Positions 14,184 through 24,671 of a stretch of DNA of 64,000 nt are shown in pieces. The notes beneath the pieces were generated by a model. That model was not told the DNA's origin, did no database searches, and saw only the letters and a program-made list of their open reading frames with translations. The DNA is taken from contig NZ_CP040781.1 in assembly GCF_013463155.1 (NCBI RefSeq), positions 1-64,000 of the forward strand. Reading direction: 5' to 3'. A program made the translations under genes and the position numbers. Source of the stretch: Staphylococcus sp. 17KM0847. Its GTDB lineage: Bacteria > Bacillota > Bacilli > Staphylococcales > Staphylococcaceae. Within the stretch, counting starts at the first letter, position 1. Every line of letters starts with the position of its first letter.

Positions 14184-14876
14184 ATGTCATATGTTACATT
14201 TCAACAAGGAGTGAAGGATTGTGTTCCAACGCTTTTGGGTTACGCTGGTGTTGGGTTATCCTTTGGTGTTGTGGGTGTTGCTTCTGGGTTTAATCTATTC
14301 GAAATAGCGCTGCTGTCTACATTCGTTTATGCAGGAGCATCTCAATTTATTATTATTGCTTTGATTGTTGTAAAAACTCCGATATGGATTATTGTGTTAA
14401 CAACGCTTATCGTGAATAGTCGCATGTTTTTATTGAGTATGGCACTTTCACCCATGTTTAAGCAATCTGCTTTATGGCATCGTATAGGCATCGGTGCACT
14501 CCTCACAGATGAGACTTTTGGTGTGGCTATTACGCCCTATTCCCGTGGCGTTAGAGTGGAAGAGTCATGGATGCATGGTTTGAATATTACAGCATATCTA
14601 TTTTGGATTTTGACTTCCATCTTAGGTGCTGTACTTGGAGATTTTTTAAAACATCCTGAAGCATTTGGGCTAGACTATGCTATTTTAGGCATGTTTGTAT
14701 TTTTAGGCATTGCACAGTTTGATGGGATAAAGCGTTCCAAGTTGTATATTTATGGATTTTTAGTTCTTATTGTTATAGTGATGATGCTTCTACTGAGTTT
14801 ATGGATCCCTTCTTATTTGGCAATTTTATGTGCTTCATTATTGGCAGCTACAATAGGGATGGTGATGGATCGATGA
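14184..14876 (+). CDS. azlC: AzlC family branched-chain amino acid permease, large subunit
   Basis: A 230-residue multi-spanning membrane protein with the AzlC signature near the N-terminus (PTLLGYAGVGLSFGVVGVASG) and the segment FVYAGASQF. With the small AzlD partner it forms an exporter for branched-chain amino acids and analogues. TTGGAGGTG precedes the ATG at 14184. The stop codon overlaps the azlD start, so the two are translationally coupled. An overlapping frame from 14111 is only a shadow. Confidence 0.92.
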   Translation: MSYVTFQQGVKDCVPTLLGYAGVGLSFGVVGVASGFNLFEIALLSTFVYAGASQFIIIALIVVKTPIWIIVLTTLIVNSRMFLLSMALSPMFKQSALWHRIGIGALLTDETFGVAITPYSRGVRVEESWMHGLNITAYLFWILTSILGAVLGDFLKHPEAFGLDYAILGMFVFLGIAQFDGIKRSKLYIYGFLVLIVIVMMLLLSLWIPSYLAILCASLLAATIGMVMDR

Positions 14877-15202
14877 CAGTATATGTATGCAGTGTTATTA
14901 TTTTAACTAGTCTTGTGACATTGATTGTGCGCGTCGTACCTCTAATTATGATTTCACGATTAGATCTGTCAGAGCAAGTTATAAAGTGGTTATCATTTAT
15001 TCCTATAACATTATTTACTGCACTCGTTGTAGATGGTTTGATGCAGCAACAGCCAGGTGTACCAGGATATACCATCAATTGGCTTTTTGTGATTGCATTA
15101 GTACCAACAATGATTACAGCGCTACGCTTTAAGAGTTTGACATTAACGGTGTTAGTAGGTTTGGTGACAGTTGCTTTATTGAGATTTGTTCAACTATTCT
15201 GA
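14873..15202 (+). CDS. azlD: AzlD family branched-chain amino acid transport protein, small subunit
   Basis: A 109-residue protein with about four hydrophobic helices, the usual size for AzlD. It has the family motif TLIVRVVPLIMISR near the N-terminus. It starts at the ATG at 14873 inside the ATGA overlap with azlC; in-frame extension further upstream overlaps azlC and is not needed. Together with AzlC it should form the exporter complex in the cytoplasmic membrane. Confidence 0.9.
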   Translation: MTVYVCSVIILTSLVTLIVRVVPLIMISRLDLSEQVIKWLSFIPITLFTALVVDGLMQQQPGVPGYTINWLFVIALVPTMITALRFKSLTLTVLVGLVTVALLRFVQLF

Positions 15203-15263
15203 AAATCATTTGTTTTCTCTATAAAAGTAAGTTATGATAAGGCTTAAATAATTAAATAAGATG

Positions 15264-15417
15264 ACTTATTAAGAGAAGCTGAGGGATTTGGCCCAAAGAC
15301 GCTTCAGCAACCACTTATAGACTAAGTACGGTGCTACAACCAACGATGAACTCGGATAATAAGGAAGAGCGTATGTTGCAAAGTTGTATACCGTAATAAC
15401 GGTGGTACAGCTTTTTA
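15264..15417 (+). promoter_or_regulatory. SAM-I riboswitch (S-box) with terminator
   Basis: The S-box consensus is recognisable: AAGAGAAGCTGAGGGA, TTGGCCC, then GCTTCAGCAACC and GGTGCTACAACC. The P1 helix closes between CTTATT (15265-15270) and AATAAG (about 15357-15362). A downstream hairpin, TTGTATACCGT (15384-15394) with ACGGTGGTACAG (15399-15410) and a T run, is the expected SAM-stabilised terminator. It should repress metX when S-adenosylmethionine is abundant. Confidence 0.93.
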
Positions 15418-15440
15418 TTATTTTAAGGAGGAAATGTGTG

Positions 15441-16406
15441 ATGACGAATTATATTGTAGATACTTTAGCACTTGGCCCCTTTACAACAGAATCTGGTGAG
15501 ATGATTGATCATTTAAAACTGCGCTATGAATATGTAGGGTGTAAAGGTCAACCCCTTGTGTTGGTTTGTCATGCTTTGACAGGCAATCATTTAACGTATG
15601 GAACAGATGAGTCACCCGGTTGGTGGCGTGAAATTATTGATGGAGGCTATATTCCATTTCATGACTATCAGTTTTTGACATTTAATGTTATTGGAAGTCC
15701 ATTCGGCTCGAGTTCGCGTAAGACAGAAGTGGACTTCCCTGAAAAACTGACAGTACGAGATATCGTGCGCGCGATAGAGCTAGGGATTAAAGCGCTTGGA
15801 TTTACTAAAATAGATGTTTTGATTGGTGCATCATTAGGAGGGATGCAAGCAATGGAACTCCTTTACAACCGCCAATTTGAAGTAGATAAAGCGGTGATAT
15901 TAGCATCTACGGCTAAGACATCTTCATATAGTCGAGCATTTAATGCAATCGCACGTCAAGCTATTCAATTAGCTGGATCAGAAGGGTTGAGCATTGCAAG
16001 ACAGTTAGGGTTTCTGACCTATCGTTCTTCTAAAAGTTATGATACTCGCTTTACACCTGATGAAGTTGTAGCATACCAAAAATATCAAGGGAATAAGTTT
16101 AAAGAGAATTTTCATTTATCCAGTTATTTAACACTGCTGGACGTCTTAGATAGTCATGATATTTATCGTAACAGAGACGATGTAGAGGCAGTTTTCCACA
16201 TGTTGCAGACAAAAATAGTCACACTCGGTTTTGCGGATGATTTGTTATATCCAGATGATCAAGTTGCCGCAGTAGGTAAACATTTTCGCTATCATCGTCA
16301 CTTTTTTATACCAGATAATGTAGGGCATGATGGTTTCTTACTTAACTTTAATGATTGGGCGCCTTATTTATATCATTTCTTAAAAGTTTCACGTTTTCGT
16401 CGCTAA
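15441..16406 (+). CDS. metX: Homoserine O-acetyltransferase MetX-like alpha/beta hydrolase
   Basis: A 321-residue alpha/beta-hydrolase of the MetX family, which acylates homoserine early in methionine synthesis. The oxyanion segment is CHALTGNH, the nucleophile elbow is GASLGGMQ and the catalytic histidine segment is NVGHDGFLL. The ATG at 15441 (or the adjacent GTG at 15438) lies 6-9 nt after AGGAGG. The SAM-I riboswitch immediately upstream independently supports a role in methionine metabolism. Exact acyl donor specificity cannot be read from the sequence. Confidence 0.9.
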   Translation: MTNYIVDTLALGPFTTESGEMIDHLKLRYEYVGCKGQPLVLVCHALTGNHLTYGTDESPGWWREIIDGGYIPFHDYQFLTFNVIGSPFGSSSRKTEVDFPEKLTVRDIVRAIELGIKALGFTKIDVLIGASLGGMQAMELLYNRQFEVDKAVILASTAKTSSYSRAFNAIARQAIQLAGSEGLSIARQLGFLTYRSSKSYDTRFTPDEVVAYQKYQGNKFKENFHLSSYLTLLDVLDSHDIYRNRDDVEAVFHMLQTKIVTLGFADDLLYPDDQVAAVGKHFRYHRHFFIPDNVGHDGFLLNFNDWAPYLYHFLKVSRFRR

Positions 16407-16459
16407 ATTTAGACGTAAGCATTATATTTTTGTTATAATCATATAAATGAACAGAACGA

Positions 16460-16507
16460 CAAAAGGCTAGGACACTCATAATGTATTTAAATGTCCTGCC
16501 TTTTTTA
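16460..16507 (+). terminator. Terminator after metX
   Basis: AAAAGGCTAGGACA pairs with TGTCCTGCCTTTTTT across a loop of about 18 nt, with a T run at the end. Confidence 0.7.
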
Positions 16508-16623
16508 ATGTAAGTGAGGGATATGAGGTTTCTAGGTTACTCGCTGTAGTCAAGTCGTTGTATTCATCATATAAAGCTTGTAAAATAAGGCTATATAAAT
16601 CATTTAGTTTGGAAGTGGCATTC

Positions 16624-17529
16624 TTGTTTTCAAAAATTCAATTTAAGCCAATGATACTTTGCACACTTGCATTGATATTGGCTGTGTTAATTATACATTT
16701 TATGCCAGCATTAACGATAATTGTGGCATTTTTTGTAACATTACCGGGTATTATATTATGGTATCGTTCTATACCATCTTTTGGATTGAGTTCATTTATT
16801 ACAATCATTGTAGCAACAATGACTGGAAGTTTATTTATTATGAGCTTTATGATATTGGCGTTAGTAGCAAGTGCGCTTATTGGTCACTTATTGCAGCTAA
16901 GAGCCTCAAAAGAACGTATACTTTATGTAGTGACACTCACGATAAGTGTATTAACACTTAGTATGATGATGTTATTACAAAGTATTAAGCAACTACCGTA
17001 TGCACATGAGCTTTTACAACCTTACCAAGCTGTTGTAGATCAAACGATTGCTTTACAAGATTTGGATGCAACATCACAAGAAGTATTGAATGCATCCGTA
17101 CAACAATTAGCGATTCAATTACCGGGATTGATTGTCGTGATGTTAACTATTTTTATGTTTATCACACTTGCAATGATTTTTCCTATTTTAAGAAAGTTTA
17201 AAATTGCAACACCGGTTTATAGACCACTTTATTTGTGGCAAATGAAACGCGCTATCTTTATTTTATACGCTATCGCATTATTAGTAGGAATATTGTCAGA
17301 GCCTGCAACAACAGTAAATAGTATCAGTGTAAACTTTCAAATTGTACTCGGCTTTTTACTTGTCATACAAGGTTTAAGCTTTATTCATTATTTATGCGCG
17401 ATGAAACGACTACATAGAAGTTTGACAATCTTCTTAGTTATGCTAGGGATTGTATTTTATCCGTTAACACGACTCATAGGTTTGTTAGATATAGGATTGA
17501 ACTTAAAGAATATGATTAATAAAAGATAA
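16624..17529 (+). CDS. YybS family (DUF2232) membrane protein
   Basis: A roughly 301-residue polytopic membrane protein with about eight hydrophobic helices and few charged residues. Its position immediately before gdpP and rplI matches the conserved Bacillales DUF2232/YybS gene, whose function is unknown. I take the TTG at 16624 (MFSKIQFKPM), with GGAAGTGG just upstream. A more distal in-frame ATG at 16558 would add a basic stretch with no conserved look. It lies 11 nt before gdpP and is probably co-transcribed with it. Confidence 0.8.
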   Translation: MFSKIQFKPMILCTLALILAVLIIHFMPALTIIVAFFVTLPGIILWYRSIPSFGLSSFITIIVATMTGSLFIMSFMILALVASALIGHLLQLRASKERILYVVTLTISVLTLSMMMLLQSIKQLPYAHELLQPYQAVVDQTIALQDLDATSQEVLNASVQQLAIQLPGLIVVMLTIFMFITLAMIFPILRKFKIATPVYRPLYLWQMKRAIFILYAIALLVGILSEPATTVNSISVNFQIVLGFLLVIQGLSFIHYLCAMKRLHRSLTIFLVMLGIVFYPLTRLIGLLDIGLNLKNMINKR

Positions 17530-17540
17530 GAGGTGACAAA

Positions 17541-19508
17541 ATGAATCGTCAGGCTATGAAGAAAACATTGATTGCGCCCTTTATATTGATGGTTATCACT
17601 GCAGTAGTTATTGTAGGAGTAGCGGTATTTTTTAATAAAACATTTGCTTTTGCTGCAGCTATCGGATTGTTTGCTGTATTCATTATAAGTGCGTTTATCG
17701 TGAGACGGGTTTATCATCATTTTGATAATTATGTAGATAACTTGAATGGTAAAATCTCATTAGGTACTGATAGAGCGGTTAAAACAATGCCTTTGGGGTT
17801 AATCGTTTTAGATGAAGCGGACCAAATTGAATGGGTCAATGCCTTTATGTCTAATCGTATTGAACGCAACGTCATTTCAGATCCAATTAATGAAGTTTAT
17901 CCAAACATTTTAAAACAACTTGAAAAAGCAAAAGAAATTGAGTTTCAAGATGGGCAATATGCATATCGTGTGAAGTATTCAGAAGAAGAAAAGATGTTGT
18001 ATTTCTTAGATATGACGGAAGAAGCAGAAATTAGACAAGAATATGAAGATCAGCAGCCCATTATTGCAACGCTGTTCTTAGATAATTACGATGAAATCAC
18101 ACAAAATATGAACGATACACAACGTTCAGAGATTAACTCTATGGTCACACGCGTTATTAGTCGTTGGGCTCAAGCGCATAATGTTTATTTTAAACGATAT
18201 AGTTCAGATCAATTTGTCGCATATTTAAATCGACGTATTTTAAGAGAGATTGAAGATGCTAAATTTGATATTTTAAGTCAATTGCGTGAAAAGAGTAGTG
18301 GTTATAGAGCACAACTGACATTAAGTATTGGTGTAGGTGAGGGGTCTGAAAATCTTATTGATCTCGGTGAATTATCGCAGTCTGGTCTTGACTTGGCATT
18401 AGGTCGTGGTGGAGATCAAGTGGCGATTAAAAATATAAATGGCAACGTTAGATTTTATGGCGGTAAGACAGACCCTATGGAAAAACGTACACGTGTAAGG
18501 GCGCGTGTCATTTCTCATGCGTTGAAAGATATTTTGTTAGAGGGCGATAAAGTTATTGTGATGGGGCACAAACGTCCAGATCTTGATGCGATCGGTGCGT
18601 CGATTGGTGTGACGCGCTTTGCAATGATGAACAACTTAGATGCTTATATCGTGCTAAATGACTCTGATATTGATCCGACATTAAGACGGGTGATGGACGA
18701 AATTGATGAGAAGCCCGAGTTAAAAGAACGATTCATTACATCGGATGACGCATGGAATATGATGACATCTAAAACGACACTTGTAGTAGTTGACACACAC
18801 AAACCTGAGATGGTTATTGATGAAAATATTCTTAACAAAGCAAATAGAAAAGTAGTGATCGATCATCATAGACGTGGTGAGCGTTTCATTTCAAGTCCGC
18901 TTCTCGTATATATGGAACCCTATGCAAGTTCGACGGCAGAGTTAGTGACAGAGTTGTTGGAATATCAACCAACAGAGCAGCGTTTAACACGTTTAGAATC
19001 AACAGTGATGTATGCGGGTATTATTGTTGATACACGTAACTTTACTTTAAGAACAGGCTCTAGAACATTTGATGCTGCAAGTTATTTACGTGCTCATGGT
19101 GCAGATACGATTCTTACGCAACATTTCTTGAAAGATAATATTGAGACGTATATTAAGCGTTCAGAACTTATTCGTACGGTACAGTTGCAAGATAATGGTA
19201 TTGCGATTGCATATGGTGCAGATGATAAGGTGTACCATCCTGTTACAGTAGCACAAGCAGCAGACGAGCTGTTAAGCTTAGATGGGGTGGAAGCGTCATA
19301 TGTTGTAGCAAGACGTGAAGATGATTTGGTCGGTATGTCTGCACGTTCACTAGGTGAGTTCAACGTTCAATTAACAATGGAAGCACTTGGTGGTGGAGGA
19401 CATCTCACAAATGCAGCAACACAACTTAAAGATGTAACTGTAGAGGAAGCCATCCAACAATTAAAACAAGCAATTCAGGAACAATTAGATAGGAGTGACG
19501 AATCATGA
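17541..19508 (+). CDS. gdpP: Cyclic-di-AMP phosphodiesterase GdpP
   Basis: Membrane-bound enzyme that hydrolyses c-di-AMP and so sets cell-wall, potassium and beta-lactam tolerance. The 655-residue product has two N-terminal transmembrane helices, a PAS-like segment (about residues 85-150), a degenerate GGDEF domain, and a DHH/DHHA1 domain from about residue 335. The latter shows [26 protein letters not shown] and the DHHA1 glycine motif LGGGGH. It overlaps rplI by 4 nt (ATGA). The reading frame is intact, so no GdpP loss is seen. Confidence 0.95.
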   Translation: MNRQAMKKTLIAPFILMVITAVVIVGVAVFFNKTFAFAAAIGLFAVFIISAFIVRRVYHHFDNYVDNLNGKISLGTDRAVKTMPLGLIVLDEADQIEWVNAFMSNRIERNVISDPINEVYPNILKQLEKAKEIEFQDGQYAYRVKYSEEEKMLYFLDMTEEAEIRQEYEDQQPIIATLFLDNYDEITQNMNDTQRSEINSMVTRVISRWAQAHNVYFKRYSSDQFVAYLNRRILREIEDAKFDILSQLREKSSGYRAQLTLSIGVGEGSENLIDLGELSQSGLDLALGRGGDQVAIKNINGNVRFYGGKTDPMEKRTRVRARVISHALKDILLEGDKVIVMGHKRPDLDAIGASIGVTRFAMMNNLDAYIVLNDSDIDPTLRRVMDEIDEKPELKERFITSDDAWNMMTSKTTLVVVDTHKPEMVIDENILNKANRKVVIDHHRRGERFISSPLLVYMEPYASSTAELVTELLEYQPTEQRLTRLESTVMYAGIIVDTRNFTLRTGSRTFDAASYLRAHGADTILTQHFLKDNIETYIKRSELIRTVQLQDNGIAIAYGADDKVYHPVTVAQAADELLSLDGVEASYVVARREDDLVGMSARSLGEFNVQLTMEALGGGGHLTNAATQLKDVTVEEAIQQLKQAIQEQLDRSDES

Positions 19509-19951
19509 AAGTAATTTTCACACAAGATGTAAAGGGTAAAGGTAAGCAAGGCGAAGTAAAAGACGTACCAGTTGGCTATGCAAACAACTTCTTAATCAAA
19601 AATGGTTACGCAGTTGAAGCAACACCGGGTAATTTAAAACAGCTTGAACAAAAAAATAAACGTATTGAAAAAGAAAAGCAGCAAGAATTTGAAGATGCTA
19701 AGGCATTAAAAACAAAGCTAGCAGATCTTGAAGTAGAAGTTAAAGCGAAATCAGGTGAAGGTGGTAAGTTATTCGGCTCAGTTAGCACTAAACAAATTGC
19801 AGAAGCACTAAATCAACAACATGGTATTAAGCTAGATAAGCGTAAAATGGATTTGCCAAATGGTATTCATGCATTAGGTTATACAAACGTACCTGTCAAA
19901 TTACACAAAGACGTTGAAGGAACAATTCGTGTTCATACGGTAGAACAATAA
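19505..19951 (+). CDS. rplI: 50S ribosomal protein L9
   Basis: A 148-residue ribosomal protein of the large subunit. It has the L9 signature [20 protein letters not shown] in the N-terminal RNA-binding domain, a long connecting helix (about residues 40-75), and a C-terminal domain ending [14 protein letters not shown]. It is translationally coupled to gdpP through a 4-nt overlap. Confidence 0.97.
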   Translation: MKVIFTQDVKGKGKQGEVKDVPVGYANNFLIKNGYAVEATPGNLKQLEQKNKRIEKEKQQEFEDAKALKTKLADLEVEVKAKSGEGGKLFGSVSTKQIAEALNQQHGIKLDKRKMDLPNGIHALGYTNVPVKLHKDVEGTIRVHTVEQ

Positions 19952-19969
19952 TAGATGAGAAAGTTTGTC

Positions 19970-19999
19970 GGGCTGGAGCATATCAAAGTGTTCCAGCCC
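19970..19999 (+). terminator. Hairpin after rplI
   Basis: GGGCTGGAGCA (19970-19980) pairs with TGTTCCAGCCC (19989-19999). The T tract is weak, so it may be an attenuator or processing hairpin rather than a strong terminator before dnaB. Confidence 0.5.
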
Positions 20000-20078
20000 T
20001 CAAACGATAATTGTGCTTGAAGATAAGGTCATATACAATATGAGATAAATACGGAAAGACGTGAAGGAGGTTATTGGC

Positions 20079-21476
20079 ATGGAAGGTATGTTTGAACAAC
20101 ATCAAATGCCACATAGTAATGAAGCGGAGCAGTCTGTATTAGGTGCGATATTTTTAGATCCTGAACTGATGGCGTCAACGCAAGAGGTATTGTTACCAGA
20201 GTCTTTTTATCGTACACCGCATCAGCATATATTCCGTGCCATGATGAACTTAAACGAAAATGGTAATGATATTGATATTGTTACAGTATTAGATCGTTTA
20301 ACACAAGAAGGTGTTGTGAATGAGACGGGTGGCCCACAATACTTAGCTGAGATTACCTCAAACGTACCGACAACACGTAATATTGAGTATTATACGGATG
20401 TAGTATTTAAACATGCAATTAAACGGAAATTAATCCATACCGCAGATCGTATTGCTAACGATGGTTACAATGACGAATTAGATCTCGATACAGTATTAAA
20501 CGATGCAGAACGACGTATTTTAGAAATATCGACAATCCGTGAGAGTGATGGTTTTAAAGATATTAGAGACGTCTTAGGACAAGTTTATGAGAATGCAGAA
20601 GCACTTGATCAAAATAGTGGTCAAACACCGGGGATTCCAACAGGATACCGAGATTTAGATCAAATGACAGCAGGGTTTAACCGTAATGATCTCATTATTC
20701 TTGCAGCACGCCCATCAGTAGGTAAGACTGCCTTCGCGCTAAACATTGCACAAAAAGTAGCAACACATGAAGATCACTATACAGTAGGTATTTTCTCGCT
20801 TGAAATGGGCGCAGATCAGCTAGCTACCCGTATGATTTGTAGTTCAGGGAATGTCGACTCAAATCGATTGCGGACAGGGACGATGACAGAAGAAGATTGG
20901 AACCGATTTACAGTAGCAGTGGGTAAGTTATCACGAACAAATATTTTTATTGATGATACACCCGGAATCCGTATTACTGATATTCGTTCTAAATGCCGAC
21001 GTTTAAAACAAGAACATGGACTTGATATGATTGTGATAGACTATCTTCAATTGATTCAAGGAAGTGGTTCACGCTTTTCAGATAACCGACAACAAGAAGT
21101 ATCCGAGATTTCTCGTATGTTAAAAGCAATTGCACGTGAGCTTGAATGCCCCGTTATTGCGCTAAGTCAGTTGTCACGTGGTGTAGAACAACGTCAAGAT
21201 AAAAGACCAATGATGAGCGATATAAGAGAGTCCGGTTCTATTGAACAAGATGCTGATATTGTTGCTTTTTTATATAGGGATGATTACTACAATCGTGGTG
21301 ATGATGAAGATGACGAGGATGCAAGCTTTGAACCACAAACGAACGATGAAAATGGAGAAATCGAAATCATTATTGCAAAGCAGCGTAATGGTCCAACAGG
21401 TACAGTCAAACTTCATTTCATGAAACAATACAATAAATTTACTGATATTGATTATGCACATGCAGAGATGGTATAA
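20079..21476 (+). CDS. dnaB: Replicative DNA helicase DnaB (DnaC in staphylococci)
   Basis: Hexameric helicase that unwinds the fork, 465 residues. The N-terminal DnaG-interaction domain starts around MPHSNEAEQSVLGAIF. The RecA-like domain has Walker A ARPSVGKTAFA, Walker B MIVIDYLQLI, and the downstream motif SQLSRGVEQRQDKRP. No intein is visible. The start is the ATG at 20079, 8 nt after AAGGAGG. Products are nearly the same as S. aureus over the ATPase core. Confidence 0.96.
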   Translation: MEGMFEQHQMPHSNEAEQSVLGAIFLDPELMASTQEVLLPESFYRTPHQHIFRAMMNLNENGNDIDIVTVLDRLTQEGVVNETGGPQYLAEITSNVPTTRNIEYYTDVVFKHAIKRKLIHTADRIANDGYNDELDLDTVLNDAERRILEISTIRESDGFKDIRDVLGQVYENAEALDQNSGQTPGIPTGYRDLDQMTAGFNRNDLIILAARPSVGKTAFALNIAQKVATHEDHYTVGIFSLEMGADQLATRMICSSGNVDSNRLRTGTMTEEDWNRFTVAVGKLSRTNIFIDDTPGIRITDIRSKCRRLKQEHGLDMIVIDYLQLIQGSGSRFSDNRQQEVSEISRMLKAIARELECPVIALSQLSRGVEQRQDKRPMMSDIRESGSIEQDADIVAFLYRDDYYNRGDDEDDEDASFEPQTNDENGEIEIIIAKQRNGPTGTVKLHFMKQYNKFTDIDYAHAEMV

Positions 21477-21493
21477 ATTTATTTTCATACCTT

Positions 21494-21539
21494 AAAACCG
21501 TACGTTATATAACTTTAATGTTATATCGTATGGTTTTTA
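21494..21539 (+). terminator. Terminator after dnaB
   Basis: AAAACCGTACG...TATAAC pairs with GTTATATCGTATGGTTTT, followed by TTATTTGTTTT. Confidence 0.65.
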
Positions 21540-21681
21540 TTTGTTTTTTGGAATGTTTATATAGATTAAGTTAGGATTTTAATATAAAAATTATAGCATT
21601 GGAAAACCTTTTAACATGCATGGTTACAAGTGTTTTAGGGTTTGAAGTATAGTCATAGTTAGTAATTAGAAGATGCAATAT

Positions 21682-21694
21682 GAATGTTCGTTTT
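21682..21694 (-). promoter_or_regulatory. Possible PurR box upstream of purA
   Basis: Read on the minus strand, this is AAAACGAACATTC, which resembles the PurBox core CGAACATT of Bacillales. It lies about 70 nt before purA, a plausible operator position. A convincing second box was not identified, so this is tentative. Confidence 0.35.
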
Positions 21695-21764
21695 TTAATT
21701 TGCATTCATATAGATATACTGGTAGAATACACTTGGTTAATTGAGAAAACTTGGAGGTGCTCTT

Positions 21765-23051
21765 ATGTCATCAATCGTAGTAGTTGGGACACAATGGGGA
21801 GACGAAGGTAAAGGTAAGATTACAGACTTTTTGGCAGAACAAGCTGATGTAATAACACGCTTTTCTGGAGGTAATAACGCAGGTCATACAATTAGATTTG
21901 ACGGTGAAACATATAAATTACATTTAGTGCCATCAGGTATTTTTTATAAAGATAAACTGGCTGTTATTGGTAACGGTGTTGTCGTAGATCCGGTTGCATT
22001 GTTAAAAGAATTAGACGGTTTAAATGAGCGAGGAATTTCAACAGATAATTTAAGAATTTCAAACCGTGCGCATGTCATCTTACCTTATCATTTAAAACAA
22101 GACGAACTTGAAGAAGCGCGTCGAGGTGACAATAAAATAGGTACAACGAAAAAAGGTATCGGCCCAGCGTACGTAGACAAAGCACAACGTATAGGTATTC
22201 GTATGGCAGACCTTTTAGATAAAGAAGTATTTGAAAAACGTTTAAGAGAAAATCTTGAGTATAAGAACGACTACTTTCAAGGTATGTTTAAAGAAGCTGC
22301 CCCAGCATTTGACGATATTTTCGAGGAGTATTATGCAGCAGGCCAACGTTTAGCACAATATGTAACAGATACGGCTAAGGTGTTGGATGATGCATTTGTA
22401 GCAGATGAACGTGTGCTATTCGAAGGTGCACAAGGTGTAATGTTAGATATTGATCATGGTACATACCCATTCGTGACATCTAGTAACCCAATTGCAGGGA
22501 ATGTAACAGTAGGTGCAGGAGTAGGTCCAACGAACGTATCTAAAGTGGTAGGTGTATGTAAAGCATATACATCACGTGTAGGTGATGGTCCATTCCCAAC
22601 AGAACTTTTTGATGAAGATGGTCATCATATTCGTGAAGTAGGTCGTGAATATGGTACAACAACAGGTCGCCCACGTCGTGTGGGTTGGTTTGATTCAGTC
22701 GTTTTGCGTCACTCTCGTCGTGTAAGTGGTATTACAGACTTGTCAATTAACTCAATTGATGTATTAACAGGTCTAGATACAGTAAAAATTTGTACAGCAT
22801 ACGAGTTGGATGGTAAAGAGATTACAGAATATCCAGCAAACCTTAATGACTTAAAACGTTGTAAACCAATATTCGAAGAGCTTCCTGGTTGGACAGAAGA
22901 TATTACAAATGTGCGTACATTGGATGAATTACCAGACAACGCACGACGTTACTTAGAGCGTATTTCAGAGCTATGTAATGTACACATTTCTATTTTCTCT
23001 GTGGGACCAGACCGCAATCAAACAAATGTTGTAGAACAATTATGGGTATAA
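21765..23051 (+). CDS. purA: Adenylosuccinate synthetase
   Basis: GTP-dependent conversion of IMP and aspartate to adenylosuccinate, the first committed step to AMP. The 428-residue protein has the P-loop-like GTP motif GDEGKGK, the IMP-binding segment GNNAGHT and the signature [12 protein letters not shown]. The start ATG at 21765 has TGGAGGTG upstream. It is followed by a very strong terminator and two tRNA genes, as in S. aureus. Confidence 0.97.
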   Translation: MSSIVVVGTQWGDEGKGKITDFLAEQADVITRFSGGNNAGHTIRFDGETYKLHLVPSGIFYKDKLAVIGNGVVVDPVALLKELDGLNERGISTDNLRISNRAHVILPYHLKQDELEEARRGDNKIGTTKKGIGPAYVDKAQRIGIRMADLLDKEVFEKRLRENLEYKNDYFQGMFKEAAPAFDDIFEEYYAAGQRLAQYVTDTAKVLDDAFVADERVLFEGAQGVMLDIDHGTYPFVTSSNPIAGNVTVGAGVGPTNVSKVVGVCKAYTSRVGDGPFPTELFDEDGHHIREVGREYGTTTGRPRRVGWFDSVVLRHSRRVSGITDLSINSIDVLTGLDTVKICTAYELDGKEITEYPANLNDLKRCKPIFEELPGWTEDITNVRTLDELPDNARRYLERISELCNVHISIFSVGPDRNQTNVVEQLWV

Positions 23052-23059
23052 TTTAATGG

Positions 23060-23100
23060 AAGTCAGTCTAACCGAAGTGTTCGGGTTAGACTGACTTTTA
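23060..23100 (+). terminator. Terminator after purA
   Basis: AGTCAGTCTAACC (about 23061-23073) pairs perfectly with GGTTAGACTGACT (23084-23096) around a short loop that itself can pair (CGAA/TTCG), followed by TTTT. Confidence 0.85.
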
Positions 23101-23180
23101 ATGTTATATATAGAAAAATCTATTTACATATTTTATACCTAACCATGTTTAAGTAACAAATATGTAAATAGATTCTTACA

Positions 23181-24074
23181 TTAATGGATATCTCGTTTTT
23201 TATGGTTACCGCCACGAACTTCAGATACATTACCAATAGAAAGAAAGGCACTATTGTCAATTTCCATGACGATATCTTTAAGTTTTGCTTCTTCTAGTCG
23301 TGTAATTACACAGAAAATCACACGTTTATCCTCGCCTGTATAAGCTCCTTCTCCTTTAAGGTATGTAACACCTCGACCAAGACGGGAATTAATAGCTTCA
23401 CCAATATCTTTATAGGCATCACTAATAACCCATACAGATTTAGACTCATCAAAACCAAGAAGTACTGTATCAATCATTTTAGAAGCAATAAAGTATGCGA
23501 CAACACTAAATAATGCGTTCTCCCATGTAAATACGAATCCTGCTACTCCAAAAATGAAGAAATTGATAATCATCACAATCTCGCCTACTGAAAAAGGAAC
23601 TTTGTTTTGAACGAGTATAGAGAGGATTTCTGTACCATCTAAAGATCCACCGTATCTCAGTACGATACCTACACCAATACCAAGAATTGCACCACCAAAA
23701 ATAGTGACTAAAAACTTATCGTCAATGACTGGATCAATGGGATGTAGGAGTATGGTAGAGATAGACAACACTGTGATAGCATAAATGGTTGAAATAGCAA
23801 AGGTCTTTCCTATTTGTTTATAGCCAAGAAAGAAAAAAGGTAAATTCAATACGAAGATGAATAGACCAAGTTTAAAACTGGTTAAATGAGATAGGATAAT
23901 CGAGATACCCACAATACCACCGTCAAGTAAATGATTAGGTACAAGAAAGAGTTCTAAAGCAACACCCATAAGCACAGCACCTAAGGTAATAAAGAAAAAT
24001 CTTTTAATAAAGTAGCTGGCACGTCGTGGCTTTTCTCTTTTATAAGCAACGGTTTGTTCTTGTTCTATTTCCAT
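23181..24074 (-). CDS. YitT family membrane protein (DUF161/DUF2179)
   Basis: A 297-residue protein with about five transmembrane helices (residues about 25-190) and a cytoplasmic C-terminal DUF2179 domain containing KGEGAYTGEDKRVIFCVITR. The family is widespread in Firmicutes and its function is not established. The start is the minus-strand ATG at 24074 with AAAGGGGGT upstream. An in-frame upstream extension runs towards the tRNA genes and is not credible. It is convergent with purA. Confidence 0.88.
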   Translation of the reverse strand: MEIEQEQTVAYKREKPRRASYFIKRFFFITLGAVLMGVALELFLVPNHLLDGGIVGISIILSHLTSFKLGLFIFVLNLPFFFLGYKQIGKTFAISTIYAITVLSISTILLHPIDPVIDDKFLVTIFGGAILGIGVGIVLRYGGSLDGTEILSILVQNKVPFSVGEIVMIINFFIFGVAGFVFTWENALFSVVAYFIASKMIDTVLLGFDESKSVWVISDAYKDIGEAINSRLGRGVTYLKGEGAYTGEDKRVIFCVITRLEEAKLKDIVMEIDNSAFLSIGNVSEVRGGNHKKRDIH

Positions 24075-24180
24075 AGGTTGACCCCCTTTTAATCTCCTAT
24101 AAAAAATTATACAAAAAAATATTAAAAAAGTCTTGTCAACGAGAATAGACGATGCTATAATCATTTTTGTGTTAAAGAAT

Positions 24181-24255
24181 GGCTCCTTGGTCAAGCGGTT
24201 AAGACACCGCCCTTTCACGGCGGTAACACGGGTTCGAGTCCCGTAGGAGTCACCA
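24181..24255 (+). tRNA. tRNA-Glu (anticodon TTC)
   Basis: A cloverleaf is readable. The acceptor GGCTCCT pairs with AGGAGTC, the anticodon loop CTTTCAC has TTC at its centre, and the T-arm is CGGGTTCGAGTCCCG. The CCA end is encoded. Confidence 0.95.
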
Positions 24256-24262
24256 TTTTTTT

Positions 24263-24336
24263 GGTCCCGTAGTGGAGCGGTTTAACACGCCTGCCTGTCA
24301 CGCAGGAGATCGCGGGTTCGATTCCCGTCGGGACCG
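24263..24336 (+). tRNA. tRNA-Asp (anticodon GTC)
   Basis: The acceptor GGTCCCG pairs with CGGGACC, the anticodon loop CTGTCAC has GTC at its centre, and the T-arm is GCGGGTTCGATTCCCGT. CCA is not encoded. It lies 7 nt after tRNA-Glu and is probably cut from the same transcript. Confidence 0.95.
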
Positions 24337-24343
24337 CTAATTG

Positions 24344-24370
24344 CTCATCCAATAGGATGAGCTTTTTTGT
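24344..24370 (+). terminator. Terminator after the tRNA pair
   Basis: GCTCATCC pairs with GGATGAGC around AATA and is followed by TTTTTTG. Confidence 0.85.
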
Positions 24371-24671
24371 TATATGAAAATAGTTAATATCCGTTGTTTG
24401 TCTATAAAAGAGAAATTCAATGGCTTAAATCAACCTCGTTTTAGATCATATAGACCAAGTGTGCTGTGATATCAATCATAGCACGCTTGTCTTGTATTAA
24501 GGCTTTTTCAAGCTGTTCATTTTTGTGGAGTGTTTTACATTTAGCCCGACTAAAAAGAAGAACAAGCAATTAAAACGATAGAATTAACAAGATAGAAATG
24601 ATACATTATAAGGTATAGGATTGTGTCAAAAGGCATAAAAATTGTATATTGAAGAAATGAGGTCATGTTTT
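24371..24671 (+). promoter_or_regulatory. walR upstream region
   Basis: About 300 bp without a gene. It contains an inverted repeat, CAAGTGTGCTGTGAT (24456-24470) with ATCATAGCACGCTTG (24475-24489), of unknown role. A possible promoter is TTGTGT (24621-24626), 18 bp, TATATT (24645-24650), about 20 nt before walR. Nothing else is recognised. Confidence 0.4.

Noticed and set aside
14111..14293. 60-codon frame overlapping the start of azlC
   Set aside because: It is in a different frame from the well-supported azlC and has no family features.
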